Shown here: positions 36,426-45,166 of the stretch, piece after piece
Position numbering within the stretch: the stretch's first letter is position 1
How the letters are laid out: the number at the start of each line of letters is the position of its first letter
DNA from: CAVRUD01 sp963849635
Lineage (GTDB): Bacteria > Chloroflexota > Chloroflexia > Thermomicrobiales > UBA6265
Direction: 5' to 3'
Assembly: GCA_963849635.1 (NCBI GenBank)
Contig: CAWKIA010000027.1
Coordinates: 76,597-140,596 of the forward strand
DNA: 64,000 bases
Notes under the pieces: model-generated
Database searches by the model: none
The model's input: the letters and a program-made list of their open reading frames with translations, nothing else
Told to the model about the DNA's origin: nothing
Program-made: the position numbers and the translations under genes

Positions 36426-36512
36426 ATGGATCTTCGAGGCAATGGCGTCTACATCAGCGGCGGAGCGCTGGCCGTCATCGTGATCATCCTCCTGCTGATC
36501 TGGCTGCTGTAG
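36426..36512 (+). CDS. 28-residue single-pass membrane peptide
   Basis: The ATG at 36426 is preceded by GGAGG (36415-36419) at 6-nt spacing, an excellent ribosome site. The peptide reads DLRGNGVYISGGALAVIVII then LLLIWLL: a short polar head and one hydrophobic helix of about 17 residues. Small membrane proteins with YISGGAL-type starts are common in bacteria, usually unannotated, with unknown function. It sits divergently to the LuxR-STAND gene. Confidence 0.7.
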   Translation: MDLRGNGVYISGGALAVIVIILLLIWLL

Positions 36513-36581
36513 ATACCTGTTTGGGGGAAATCTGACTCTCTCCTCGGGCGGTCTCGTTAACCGTCCCGACGACGAAGGTCC

Positions 36582-37190
36582 CTACGGCGTCGGCGTGGCG
36601 ACGGTGGGGGTGCCGGCGGTTTGCAACTCGTCGTCGGTCACAACCCCGAGCTGGCGCAGCATGCCGAGATAGTCGGCGGCGACCCATTGTTCCGCCAGCT
36701 GTCCGCAGCGGACCGTGTAGATGACGATCATCTGCCAGGTCGCGGCGCGTCCTGTTATCGGTGCGCCCCAGGCTTCGAGGGGCGCTTGTTGGGTGCCGGT
36801 CCAGGTCAGACGAGCCACGACCCGATCGCCGTCCGCGATGACGTCTTCGACCGTGATGTGCAGATCGGGGAAATCCTCCAGGTTCTCGCGGGCACGCTGG
36901 ATGTCGTCGTCATTGCCCGGCTCGTTGACTTGTGGACGCCCCGGATTCTGGCGAACAAAGTCGTCAGCCAGGTAGTCGGCGGCGGCTTCCGGTCTGCGCT
37001 CGTTGTAGACCTCGTTCCAGTAGCTGCGGACCATCTCCGCATTCTCTTCTGGCGTCGTCGTGGGGCATTCGGCGGGACTGGCAGCCGGGGTGCCGCTTTG
37101 CCGTGCCATGAGCGTGCGCTGGCTGCCTGCCAGCGCAAGGACTCCCAGAAACACAGCCAGCCCAAAAACGGTTATCCAGCGCTGCATCAC
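36582..37190 (-). CDS. Secreted SnoaL-like (ester cyclase) protein
   Basis: A 202-residue protein with a signal peptide (MQRWITVFGLAVFLGVLALA). The mature part is a SnoaL-like domain: NAEMVRSYWNEVYNERRPEA, ADYLADDFVRQNPG, LEDFPDLHITVEDVIADGDR, VVARLTWTGTQQAPLEAWGA and GQLAEQWVAADYLGMLRQLG. A low-complexity Thr/Pro tail ends it. Family members include polyketide cyclases, but most secreted ones are of unknown function. It is convergent with the 28-residue peptide gene. A related C-terminal fragment lies next to the IS5 element. Confidence 0.8.
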   Translation of the reverse strand: MMQRWITVFGLAVFLGVLALAGSQRTLMARQSGTPAASPAECPTTTPEENAEMVRSYWNEVYNERRPEAAADYLADDFVRQNPGRPQVNEPGNDDDIQRARENLEDFPDLHITVEDVIADGDRVVARLTWTGTQQAPLEAWGAPITGRAATWQMIVIYTVRCGQLAEQWVAADYLGMLRQLGVVTDDELQTAGTPTVATPTP

Positions 37191-37347
37191 GCCCGCTCCT
37201 CTCGCTCACACATGCGTTCGTACCCAGTTGATGGGCGCATGGTATGGGGGAAGCGCGGACGCAGACAAGCGCACACCCATTCGAGGGATCGACGGGATGA
37301 GGTGCCAGCCGGCGGCGCGTGTGACACAGTCGCCGCCGTTGCGTCAG

Positions 37348-38307
37348 TCAGTCGCCCTCGAAGACCAGTTCGTGCGCCCTCGTCTGGGCCCACCGGTAGA
37401 AGTCTTCGTTTCCTGACTTGGCGAAGAAGCGCGAGGCGTCCAGCGCGATGTAGGCCTGGTAGCACCGCAGCCGCTCGGCGAATCCGGGGAGGTCGATGCC
37501 CCGGCCGGCCCAACGACGTCGATAGGTGACCGCGTAGTCCATCCCCTTGCCCCAGAAATCGAGCCAGGCGACGTCGTAGAGCGGGTCCCCGTACTTTGCG
37601 TTGATCCAGTCCAGCACGGCGGTGATTCTGCTGTCCTCCGCCAGGACATTGCCGAACCCGAAATCACCGTGGACCAGGGCGCGGGCCTCGGGGCAGAACG
37701 GGAGCAGCGCAACCATCCGCTCATACAACCGGTCGAAGGACGCCCGGTCGAGGAACGTCGTGTCGAACAGCCCGTGCCAGCCGTCGTAGAAGTCGCCGGG
37801 TGGCCCGGGATCGCGGACGTCCCGGAGGTAGTCGTGCCAACTGGCGAACATGCCGTTGCCGTCGTCGCCGATGATCCCCGACCCGACGGTGCCGGTGGTG
37901 TCCACGGCATGGATGTCGTCGAGCGCGTCGAGCAGGGCGGGGACGAGCGCGGTGGTGGCGGCCGGGGGGAGATGGTCGACCGGCGTGCCCTGGGCGCGTT
38001 CCGAAACCGCGAAGTGCAGATCCTGGAGGCGCCCATGACTGAGGATCGCCGGGATCGGCACCGCCGACCCGACCAGGCCGGCGAGGAACGCCTCCTTCGC
38101 GAAGTTGGCGCCAAGCCCGCGGTTGAACCGCACGATGACCGGAACGCCGCCCACGGCGGAGGAAAACGTCTGGGCGACTTGCCCGCCCACCAGCTGCTCG
38201 GGAGGTTCGATGGCTCCGTCAAATCGCTCGCGCAGGAGCGCGATGACGGCATCGGCATCGACCACCGGCGGGCTCCATGCCGACTGTCCGTCCTCGTCGT
38301 TCGCCAT
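37348..38307 (-). CDS. Aminoglycoside/hygromycin phosphotransferase-like kinase
   Basis: The ATG at 38307 has GGAGA upstream and gives 319 residues; an ATG at 38400 in frame is less likely. It shows the APH fold: LVGGQVAQTFSSAVGGVPVI with the nucleotide-binding strands, the catalytic loop LVHGDFGFGNVL (Asp base, Asn), and VLDWINAKYGDPLYDVAWLD with the metal Asp. The spacing and WLDFWGKGMDY resemble hygromycin B 4-O-kinase-like proteins. It may phosphorylate an antibiotic or a natural sugar alcohol; sequence alone does not tell. Confidence 0.82.
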   Translation of the reverse strand: MANDEDGQSAWSPPVVDADAVIALLRERFDGAIEPPEQLVGGQVAQTFSSAVGGVPVIVRFNRGLGANFAKEAFLAGLVGSAVPIPAILSHGRLQDLHFAVSERAQGTPVDHLPPAATTALVPALLDALDDIHAVDTTGTVGSGIIGDDGNGMFASWHDYLRDVRDPGPPGDFYDGWHGLFDTTFLDRASFDRLYERMVALLPFCPEARALVHGDFGFGNVLAEDSRITAVLDWINAKYGDPLYDVAWLDFWGKGMDYAVTYRRRWAGRGIDLPGFAERLRCYQAYIALDASRFFAKSGNEDFYRWAQTRAHELVFEGD

Positions 38308-38437
38308 CGTCTTCTCCAGGTACTCGTCCGTGACCCATGGCAGCGCCAAGTCCAGATCGTCGCTTACAGATGCACGGAGAAGGCACGAGGCGTCAAGCAC
38401 GGGTGCATGCGCAAGATAAGAAAAGAGTCGCTCGTGA

Positions 38438-38974
38438 TCAAGAAGTGGGGGTAGAGCGGCGCTTGCGGGGGGCGGCGGAGCGGGGTGGTTGGGCGCGCAT
38501 GTGGTCGCGGACGCGGGTCATGATGTCGCCAAGGTGGGGCAGGTCGGCGGCGGTCAGGGGGTCGATGAGCAGGCGGCGAACGACCTGGATGTGGCCGGGG
38601 AGGACGCGGCCGATGAGGGCCCGGCCGCTGGCGGTGATGGTGACCAGGGTGGCGCGCTGGTCATCGGGGTGGGGACCGCGGGTGATGAGGCCGGCTTTTT
38701 CCAGCAGTCCGGCCTGGTGGGTGAGACCGCTGCGGCTGTAGACGACGCCATCCGCGAGTTGCGTCATGGTCAGCTGGCCGTCGGCACCGGCGAGGCGGGC
38801 GAGGAGTTGGAACTGCACGTAGCTGATATCGCCCTCGGCCCGGAGCTGCTGCTCAACCTGGTGCTGGAGCAGGCTGACGGCTTCCATGAGCACGAAGTAG
38901 GCGCCCAGCTCCTGGGGATCGAGCGCCTGGACGCCATCGGTACCGGGGTCGGGGTCGGGATTGGTGGCGATCAT
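38438..38974 (-). CDS. MarR-family regulator, divergent from quinone oxidoreductase
   Basis: The ATG at 38974 gives 178 residues (the frame stays open far upstream but this is antisense to the oxidoreductase). Winged-helix motifs: LMEAVSLLQHQVEQQLRAEG, ISYVQFQLLARLAGADGQLT, MTQLADGVVYSRSGLTHQAG, LLEKAGLITRGPHPDDQRAT and LVTITASGRALIGRVLPGH. The basic tail (PPRSAAPRKRRS) may aid DNA binding. It probably binds the two palindromes in the 38975-39109 spacer and represses itself and the oxidoreductase until an inducer such as a phenol or quinone is present. Confidence 0.9.
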   Translation of the reverse strand: MIATNPDPDPGTDGVQALDPQELGAYFVLMEAVSLLQHQVEQQLRAEGDISYVQFQLLARLAGADGQLTMTQLADGVVYSRSGLTHQAGLLEKAGLITRGPHPDDQRATLVTITASGRALIGRVLPGHIQVVRRLLIDPLTAADLPHLGDIMTRVRDHMRAQPPRSAAPRKRRSTPTS

Positions 38975-39037
38975 GCCTCGATCATACAGGCTTCGCACCC
39001 TAAGCACGATGTCGCTTGCCCCGCATTGTGGTGGTTG

Positions 39038-39055
39038 TGCTTCGATGTCGAAGCA
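39038..39055. promoter_or_regulatory. MarR operator 1
   Basis: TGCTTCGATGTCGAAGCA is palindromic except for the central GT. It lies in the divergent spacer, 35 bp centre to centre from operator 2, which has the same half-site (GCTTCGAT). Confidence 0.75.
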
Positions 39056-39068
39056 TGATAGACTCCGC

Positions 39069-39094
39069 CATATGCTTCGATATCGAAGCATATG
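39069..39094. promoter_or_regulatory. MarR operator 2
   Basis: A perfect 26-bp palindrome: CATATGCTTCGAT (39069-39081) followed by its exact reverse complement (39082-39094). It ends 15 bp before the oxidoreductase ATG, so binding would block the promoter or early transcript. Confidence 0.8.
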
Positions 39095-39109
39095 GATTGG
39101 AGAATGATC

Positions 39110-40042
39110 ATGAAAGCGGTGCGTTATCACGCCTACGGTGACAGTGATGTCCTCGTCTATGAGGATGCCGACCGCCCCATGGCGGGCCCAGGGCAGGTGG
39201 TGGTCCAGGTTTCTGGGACTTCGTTCAACCAGGTGGATGCTTCGATCCGCGCGGGCTTCCTGCAGCAGGTCTTCCCGGTGGCCCTCCCCCACATCCCGAA
39301 CTTCGATCTGGCCGGCACCATCGCCGAGATCGGCGAGGGCGTGAGCGGCTGGAACGTTGGCGACGCAGTCGTGGCGTTTCTGCCGATGAACGAGCCGGGC
39401 GCGGCCGCCGAGTACGTCGCGGCGCCCGCCGAGATACTGGCCGCCGCCCCCCGCACCGGTGAGTTGGCCGACGCGGCGGCGCTGCCCACGGCCGGGCTGG
39501 CGTCCTGGCAGGCGTTGTTCGAGCACGCCGGCCTGAAGACGGGCCAGAGCATCTTGATCAACGGAGCGGGCGGAGCAGTCGGTGGATACGCCGTCCAGCT
39601 CGCCGCCCGGGCCGGTGCCACCGTGACCGCGACCGCCAGCGCGCGCAGCCACGACCGCATCCGCTCTTACGGCGCCGGCCGAATCATCGACTACACCACC
39701 ACCCCCGTTCCCGAGGCGGTGGCCGGGCAGCGGTTCGACGTGGTCCTGAACCTGGCCTACATCGGCGCGGACGAGACCGCGCAGCTCGTTGACACGGTCG
39801 CCGATGGCGGCGCCTTTGTCACCACGGTCATCCCCGGACCCAAGGAAGCCGGGCGCGGTGTGCGGACGGTAGAGGTCTTCACGCGAAGCGACGCCTCCCA
39901 GCTCGCCGAGCTGGTCGCCCGCGTCGACGCCGGAGACTTGAAAATCGACGTGGCCGAGCGGCGGCCGCTGACCGACCTGGCAGCCGTCCACGACGAGGCC
40001 GCCGCTGGCCGGCTGGCCGGCAAGACCGTCCTCACCCCTTGA
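39110..40042 (+). CDS. Zinc-independent NADP-dependent quinone oxidoreductase (MDR family)
   Basis: I take the ATG at 39110 (KAVRYHAYGDSD), with GGAG (39099-39102) 7 nt upstream; in-frame ATGs at 39092 and 39104 overlap the operator or ribosome site. The 310-residue protein has the GroES-like domain (GQVVVQVSGTSFNQVDASIR, HIPNFDLAGTIAEIGEGV) and the Rossmann motif LINGAGGAVGGYAVQLAARA. No Cys ligands for zinc are present. It is typical of quinone or enone reductases giving protection from electrophiles. Regulation by the divergent MarR at paired palindromes is strongly suggested. Confidence 0.9.
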   Translation: MKAVRYHAYGDSDVLVYEDADRPMAGPGQVVVQVSGTSFNQVDASIRAGFLQQVFPVALPHIPNFDLAGTIAEIGEGVSGWNVGDAVVAFLPMNEPGAAAEYVAAPAEILAAAPRTGELADAAALPTAGLASWQALFEHAGLKTGQSILINGAGGAVGGYAVQLAARAGATVTATASARSHDRIRSYGAGRIIDYTTTPVPEAVAGQRFDVVLNLAYIGADETAQLVDTVADGGAFVTTVIPGPKEAGRGVRTVEVFTRSDASQLAELVARVDAGDLKIDVAERRPLTDLAAVHDEAAAGRLAGKTVLTP

Positions 40043-40123
40043 TCTCGCGTGCCACCGCACCGCGGCTGCCCGCGCCTTCCCTACGCGTAATCCTCCACGA
40101 TCACGCGGCGTCCGATCCGGCGT

Positions 40124-41515
40124 TTACGAAACGCCGGGCGCGGCCGGGAGGATTTGCACGACCATGAGCGCCGCCGGTTCTGTTCCCTCATTGGTTGCCG
40201 CGTACGTCGTGCCGGTTGGTAGCGCGACCCCCTCCCCGGCCGCCACGACGCCAGCCCATCTCGTCCCTCCGCTCCAGGACGCCGGAGTGCCTCGCGCGGC
40301 GAGCGATTCCGCCCCGGTTGCGAGCGTCAGGTGGCCTTCGCCCGTCGACACCTCGACGCGGATGGTCCCCGCATCGACCGCCAAGAGCTCCATCCCGGTG
40401 ACGGGATGGGACGCGATCCCCGCGCCCGGTGCCATGGTGAGCCGGGCTGCAACGACCGTCGCCGGGCCGTTCAGGAGGGCGGCGATGGGGCCGCCGGCCA
40501 TCAGCTGGACGGCGGCGCCAGGGAGCAGCGCGGCCGGAGACAACGCGGAGGCGTCGATGCCCTCGTTCTCGGGCGAGCGCTCGGCAGTCGGGCGCAGGGC
40601 GACCTCCAGGAGCACGGCCGGTACCTGCCCGTCGTTGTCGACCGCGAACGGAGTGCCAGTCGGCACGATGGTCAGGTCACCCGGTCGGAGGGGCACTTCG
40701 CCCCCGTGGCGTGTCCCCGCCGCGTTGCCTTGCGGGTCCACCCCCAAGAGGCGCACGGTGAGCGCGCCGGCTTCCAACATGAGCACCTCGGGGCCCGGCC
40801 CGATCAGGGGAGAGAGGCGGGCACCCGGTGGCAGCGTCACGCGGTTGATTTCGACGGCGGCGGGACCCGCCGGCAGGGTGGCGAGCGGCGCGGCGAAGAG
40901 TGGCTGGGCGGACGTCGCGCCGGCATCCAGCTCCCAGCGGCCGAAGGCGACGATCCGATCCCCGTCCAGGCGGAAGCGGTCGACCGCGCTCCACCCTCCG
41001 GCCGGACCGCTGACCGGGAAGCCCAGGACTGAGTCGTACCCGCCGCCGGCGACCGTCACGACGGCAATCACCTGGTCGCCGGCGGCGATCAGGTCCTCGA
41101 CGGCGAGCTGGAGGCCGGGAAAGGCGGCTGGGAGCCGGTCGATGGTCGGCCGGAGCGCGGTGCCAGATGCGTCTGGCGGGCGGTCGGCGGTCCGGAGCAA
41201 CTCGGGCGCAACCAGGTCGGCGAGGTCCGGGGGGTTCCCGGTGCGCAGGGCCTGGTTGACGGCGGCGTAGAAGCGATGGACCGCCGCCACGTCGGTCACG
41301 CCCGGGTTCTGCCGAACCGGCCGGCCAGGCAGGATAAGGGCGGTCGCAATCAGGGCGACGGCGGTGGTGAGGGAAAGGGCGATGGCCAGGAGGGAAAACG
41401 ACCGAGCGGCGCATGCGCATCTCCGGGAGCGAGGGCGGTATGGGAGCGGCCGGCCGGTCCGCGCACCGCCATCGTGCCCGTGCCTCCATCCACGCGCATG
41501 CGTCTTCCGACTCAT
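40124..41515 (-). CDS. Membrane-anchored SnoaL-like plus cupin protein (paralogue 3 of 3)
   Basis: A 463-residue protein. A basic 38-residue N-terminus precedes one membrane helix (FSLLAIALSLTTAVALIATA). The SnoaL-like part (AAVHRFYAAVNQALRTGNPP, LQLAVEDLIAAGDQVIAVVT, FRLDGDRIVAFGRWEL) is followed by cupin-like domains (LPPGARLSPLIGPGPEVLML, EAGALTVRLLG, MAPGAGIASHPVTGMELLAV). It is more diverged from the copies at 8741 and 31833 and lacks the RRLIAPCVC anchor sequence. No secreted cupin gene accompanies it. The role is unknown. Confidence 0.72.
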   Translation of the reverse strand: MSRKTHARGWRHGHDGGARTGRPLPYRPRSRRCACAARSFSLLAIALSLTTAVALIATALILPGRPVRQNPGVTDVAAVHRFYAAVNQALRTGNPPDLADLVAPELLRTADRPPDASGTALRPTIDRLPAAFPGLQLAVEDLIAAGDQVIAVVTVAGGGYDSVLGFPVSGPAGGWSAVDRFRLDGDRIVAFGRWELDAGATSAQPLFAAPLATLPAGPAAVEINRVTLPPGARLSPLIGPGPEVLMLEAGALTVRLLGVDPQGNAAGTRHGGEVPLRPGDLTIVPTGTPFAVDNDGQVPAVLLEVALRPTAERSPENEGIDASALSPAALLPGAAVQLMAGGPIAALLNGPATVVAARLTMAPGAGIASHPVTGMELLAVDAGTIRVEVSTGEGHLTLATGAESLAARGTPASWSGGTRWAGVVAAGEGVALPTGTTYAATNEGTEPAALMVVQILPAAPGVS

Positions 41516-41586
41516 TCAAACGTCCGAGGGTAGCGAAGGGGGCGTAGGTATTCTGCGCACGCGCGGCGCCGTACAGGGTTGACCTC

Positions 41587-43975
41587 TCAGCCGAGCCCTT
41601 GGCGGACGGCGTAGGCCGCGGCGGCGGCGCGCGATCGGACCTCGAGCTTCGCCAGGATGCTGGCTACGTGGTTCGTTACGGTGCGGCGGCTGACGAACAG
41701 GGCGGCGGCGATCTCGCGGTCGGCGTGTCCCGCCGCGACCAGCCGCAGCACGTCCAGCTCGCGCGGGGTCAGGCCGCCAGGGTTGGGGTTCGCCGTGGCT
41801 ACCGGCCGGGTGACGGAGGGCAGCCGCTCGGCCAATGCGACCGCCTCGGCGACGGCATCGCCAAGCGACAAGTCCTTGCCGTCCGCGGCGACCCCCGATG
41901 CCTTGCCATCACCGAGGTCGGCCCGGATCGCCGCCAGGGCACGCTCTAACGGCGCATCGAGGTCCGGGTGGAGGGCGACCCCCATGTCCGCGCGCCACCG
42001 TTCGGCGGCGCCGAGCAGGCGCGCCGCCGGCTCCGCGTGCCCGAGCACCGCCGCCGCGCAGGCCAACCGGACCAGGCAGCCGGCGGCGTCGCGCTCGTCC
42101 CCGATCTCCCAGAATGCGGTCAGCGCCTCCCCTGCCAGGGCAGCCGCCCGGGCCTCGTCGCCCCGATCCTGCGCAATCGCCGCCTGCATGAGGCCGACCA
42201 TCGCGATGCCCCATGCGTCGCCCCGCTGCCGGTAGCACGCCAGGGCCTCGCCAAAGAGGTCGGTAGAGGGGGTGCCTTCGCCAGCCTTGTGGCGCGAGAG
42301 AGCGAGCCCCCAGAGCACCTCCGGGATCGGGTCAAGGCCCGCAACCCGGCACACGGACAGCGCCTGCTCGAATCGCGGCAACGCGCCGGCCGGATCGCTC
42401 CGCCCGAGGGCGGTGAACCCCAGCAAGTGGAGTGTGTCCGCCTCCCCCAGTTGGTCGTTCGCCTCCCGCCGGATTTCCAGGCATTCGATGAGCATCTCCT
42501 CCGCCCGCGCGATGTCCAACCGCCGGTGTGCGAGACACCCGGCGGCCTGCAAGAGGTCGGCCCGCAGGGAGGGAGGGGTTTGCGCCGGCGTCGCCAGGGC
42601 AAGCGCCCGGTCCAACCAGTCGCGCCCTTCGCTCAGCGGGCCACGGACGAACCAAAACGGCAGTAGGGCTGCGGCCAGGCGCAACCCTGTCTCCGTCTCA
42701 CCAGGGCCCATCGACCAGGTGAGGGCGGCCCGCACGTTGTCGTGGTCGGACTGCACCCGCTCGACCAGGGCGCGCTGCTCAGCTCCGCCCGTGGGCCATA
42801 GTTGCTGAGCAAGGTGGAGGAAGGCGGCCGCGTGAGCGTTTCGCGTCGCCGGTTCCTCGCCGCTGGCCGCCAACTCCTCGATCGCGAAGGAGCGGACCGT
42901 TTCGAGCATCGCAAAGCGCGGGTTCGTACCGCCCAGCGGCCGCACCAAACTCTGCTCGGCCAGCGCCTCCACGCCCGAGAAGACGTCTTCGTAGGAGTTC
43001 CCTGCGACCGCCGCGGCCGCTTCCAACTGAAATCCCCCCACGAAGACCGCGAGGCGGCGAAACAGCACCTGCTCGGCGCTGCCCAGCAGATCGTGACTCC
43101 AGGCGATGGCGTCCCGCATCGTCCGCAGGCGCGCAGGTTGATCGCGGGGACCGCCCGTGAGCACGGGCAACCGTTGCTCCAGCCGGACCAGCAGCGTCGC
43201 GGGGGGCAGCAGCCGTGTCTTGGCGGCCGCCAGCTCGATGGCCAGCGGCAGCCCGTCGAGCCGGGCGGCAGATTGAAGGCGATCACCGGAGCATGCTGCG
43301 GGGTGAGGACGAAGGTGGGGTCGGCGGCGCGGGCGCGGTCGGCGAAGAGCCGAACAGCGTCGGCATCGGTCAGCTGTTGGGGAGGATCGACGGGATCTGG
43401 GAGCGGAAAGGGTGGGACAGGGTAGACCTGCTCGCTCGAGACGCGCAGGGAGCCCGGCTCGTGGCAAGGACCACGAGCCGGGGACAGGCGGCGAGGAGGG
43501 TGGCGACCAGGGATGCCGCATCGACGACCTGCTCGAAGTTGTCGAGCACCAGGAGCAACTCCCGATCCTGCACCGCCTCTGCCAGCCCTTCGGCGATCGG
43601 CCTGTCGCTGTCCTCCCGGACGCCGAGGGCGCGAGAGACGGTCGGAGCGACGATGTCCGGCAACACGACCGGCGTTAGGTCCACAAACGCCGCCCCGTCG
43701 CCGAACTCAGTCTCAAGCTCGGCGGCCACCCGAAGGGCAAGCCGCGTTTTGCCCACGCCGCCGGGGCCGGTCAACGTCAGCAGGCGAACGTCGGGGCGGC
43801 GAAGCAGGTCGCAGACGTGCCCGATTTCGCGCTCTCGCCCGACGAAGCTCGTGAGCGACACCGGCAAGGGGGACCTAAGCCGGTCTCGGTCAGGCCGGGG
43901 CCCTGGGGCGATCGGCTGAGGAGGGGCTGGATCAGTGGCATTCCAGTTGGCCACGGGCAAGTCCTGCGAGAGCAT
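41587..43975 (-). CDS. LuxR-family STAND regulator, at least two frameshifts
   Basis: The ATG at 43975 opens the NB-ARC: SLTSFVGREREIGHVCDLLR, Walker A GPGGVGKT, Walker B LLVLDNFEQVV, VLATSRAP. A frameshift near 43440 is followed by VYPVPPFPLPDP and DAVRLFADRARAADPTF in another frame, and a second near 43275 restores RLDGLPLAIELAAAKTRLLP, which stays open to the end. The winged helix (RTMRDAIAWSHDLL, LAVFVGGFQLEAA), TPR-like repeats and a full LuxR HTH (LTPRELDVLRLVAAGHADRE, IAAALFVSRRTVTNHVASIL, AKLEVRSRAAAAAYAV) follow. The expected length is about 790 residues. The breaks lie only in the first quarter. Confidence 0.8.
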
Positions 43976-44012
43976 CGGCGCGTGCGACGACGGGGTGGAT
44001 ACGCCCAGTCTA

Positions 44013-44090
44013 TGCCAACGGAGCCGGCTGCCACACGAACGACCAATGCCGGTAGCCGAGTGCGAATGCCGTGTTCGCTGCAGCGCGCCC
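44013..44090 (-). pseudogene. Fragment of a haloacetate dehalogenase-like gene
   Basis: The minus-strand translation NTAFALGYRHWSFVWQPAPL matches the dehalogenase at 5724-6578 around its halide-pocket motif (NMAFGLGYWHWFFLAQPHPL). No other part of the enzyme is present; a stop follows immediately. Similarity is short, so confidence is moderate. Confidence 0.55.
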
Positions 44091-44101
44091 CCCGTCGAAC
44101 G

Positions 44102-44743
44102 TCATGACAACTCGTTGCCGGCACCCGACCAGGCGGAATCGTCGACGGCGCAGGAACGATAGTTGAGCGCGCCAGCCTCGCGGCGAGGGCGCGGCGTCGG
44201 GCCAGGCCACCCGATGGCAGCGGCCCACCCACCATCGGGAAACGGCCCGCTGAGCGTTGTCTCAACCGTCGTCCCGCCGCAGGCGGCATAGAACGCCTGG
44301 GCCGCGGCATTTTGGTTAAGCACCCAGAGGTAGAGCCGGCTGTCGGCTGGTCGGGACAGGGTGAGGTGCTGCGCGGCTTCGAAGAGCAGGCCCCGGCCGA
44401 TGCCGGCCCGCTGGAGTCGGTGGGATACGTGCAGGTTGTCGAGCAGCGCGCCCCACTCGGGATCCGCATCGAGGATCAGGTGGACGAAGCCGACCACCTC
44501 ACCGGAGCGGTCGGCGACGACGGACAACTGGTCCGCGGCGGGAGCCGTCAGGCGCTCGGTCCACACCACCTGGCGATCCGCGACGATGTCCCCATCGAGG
44601 TAGGCATCGCTGAAAGCCCCCCGATAGTGCCGCCGCCAGCTGTCGGCGTGAAGTGCCGCGATGGCCGCGACGTCCTGGACGGTCGCCTGCCGCACGGCGA
44701 TCTCCGGTGGCGGCGCGCTCCTTTCCGCCTCGTTCTCCGCCAC
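44102..44743 (-). CDS. GNAT family N-acetyltransferase
   Basis: A 213-residue GNAT. Motifs: IAVRQATVQDVAAIAALHAD at the start, SWRRHYRGAFSDAYLDGDIV (typical of this subfamily), VVGFVHLILDADPEWGALLD, NLHVSHRLQRAGIGRGLLFE with the acetyl-CoA pyrophosphate loop (QRAGIG), and LYLWVLNQNAAAQAFYAACG for the final strand. The last 30 residues after IGWPGP may be run-on. Substrate unknown. No clear operon partner. Confidence 0.88.
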   Translation of the reverse strand: MAENEAERSAPPPEIAVRQATVQDVAAIAALHADSWRRHYRGAFSDAYLDGDIVADRQVVWTERLTAPAADQLSVVADRSGEVVGFVHLILDADPEWGALLDNLHVSHRLQRAGIGRGLLFEAAQHLTLSRPADSRLYLWVLNQNAAAQAFYAACGGTTVETTLSGPFPDGGWAAAIGWPGPTPRPRREAGALNYRSCAVDDSAWSGAGNELS

Positions 44744-44883
44744 AGTAATCCCTCATCCATTGCTCAAGCCTGGCCTTGGCGCTGGTCCTCAGCGGGAAAC
44801 GCCCGCTGGCGCCCGGACGCGGCGTGCCACCCCAGCAGCCGAAGCCATAATACTGGGCGCGCTGGGCTGTTCGCCGCAGACAG

Positions 44884-44956
44884 AACCTGGACGTGGTGCG
44901 GGAGCATCCATCTCGTCGCCTGGCGCACAGGCTTCTTCGAGCCATCTCCGGTTTAG
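44884..44956 (+). pseudogene. Second C-terminal fragment of the mandelate racemase-like gene
   Basis: The DNA ACCTGGACGTGGTGCGGGAG (44885-44904) and CAGGCTTCTTCGAGCC (44928-44943) match, in order and spacing (with a small insertion), the racemase-like gene at about 26424-26479. The open frame ends RTGFFEPSPV with a stop at 44954-44956. The surrounding gap 44744-45166 shows no other gene. Confidence 0.55.
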
Positions 44957-45166
44957 GATGGTGGCCGGTGATTGCTGCTCTCCACGTGGGGTCGCGTCAT
45001 GGGATCTGGTGTAGCTATCCGACTTCCTTAGGTGGCATGCTTGGGGCTTCGCTGCGGCACACAACCCTTTCTCGACTGCACGCCGATCGGAGAACGTCCG
45101 GTGCTCCAACCGCCTTCGCCGCCCGACGACAGCCTGCCCACCGTGCCCACCGCGCGAGGACACCGC

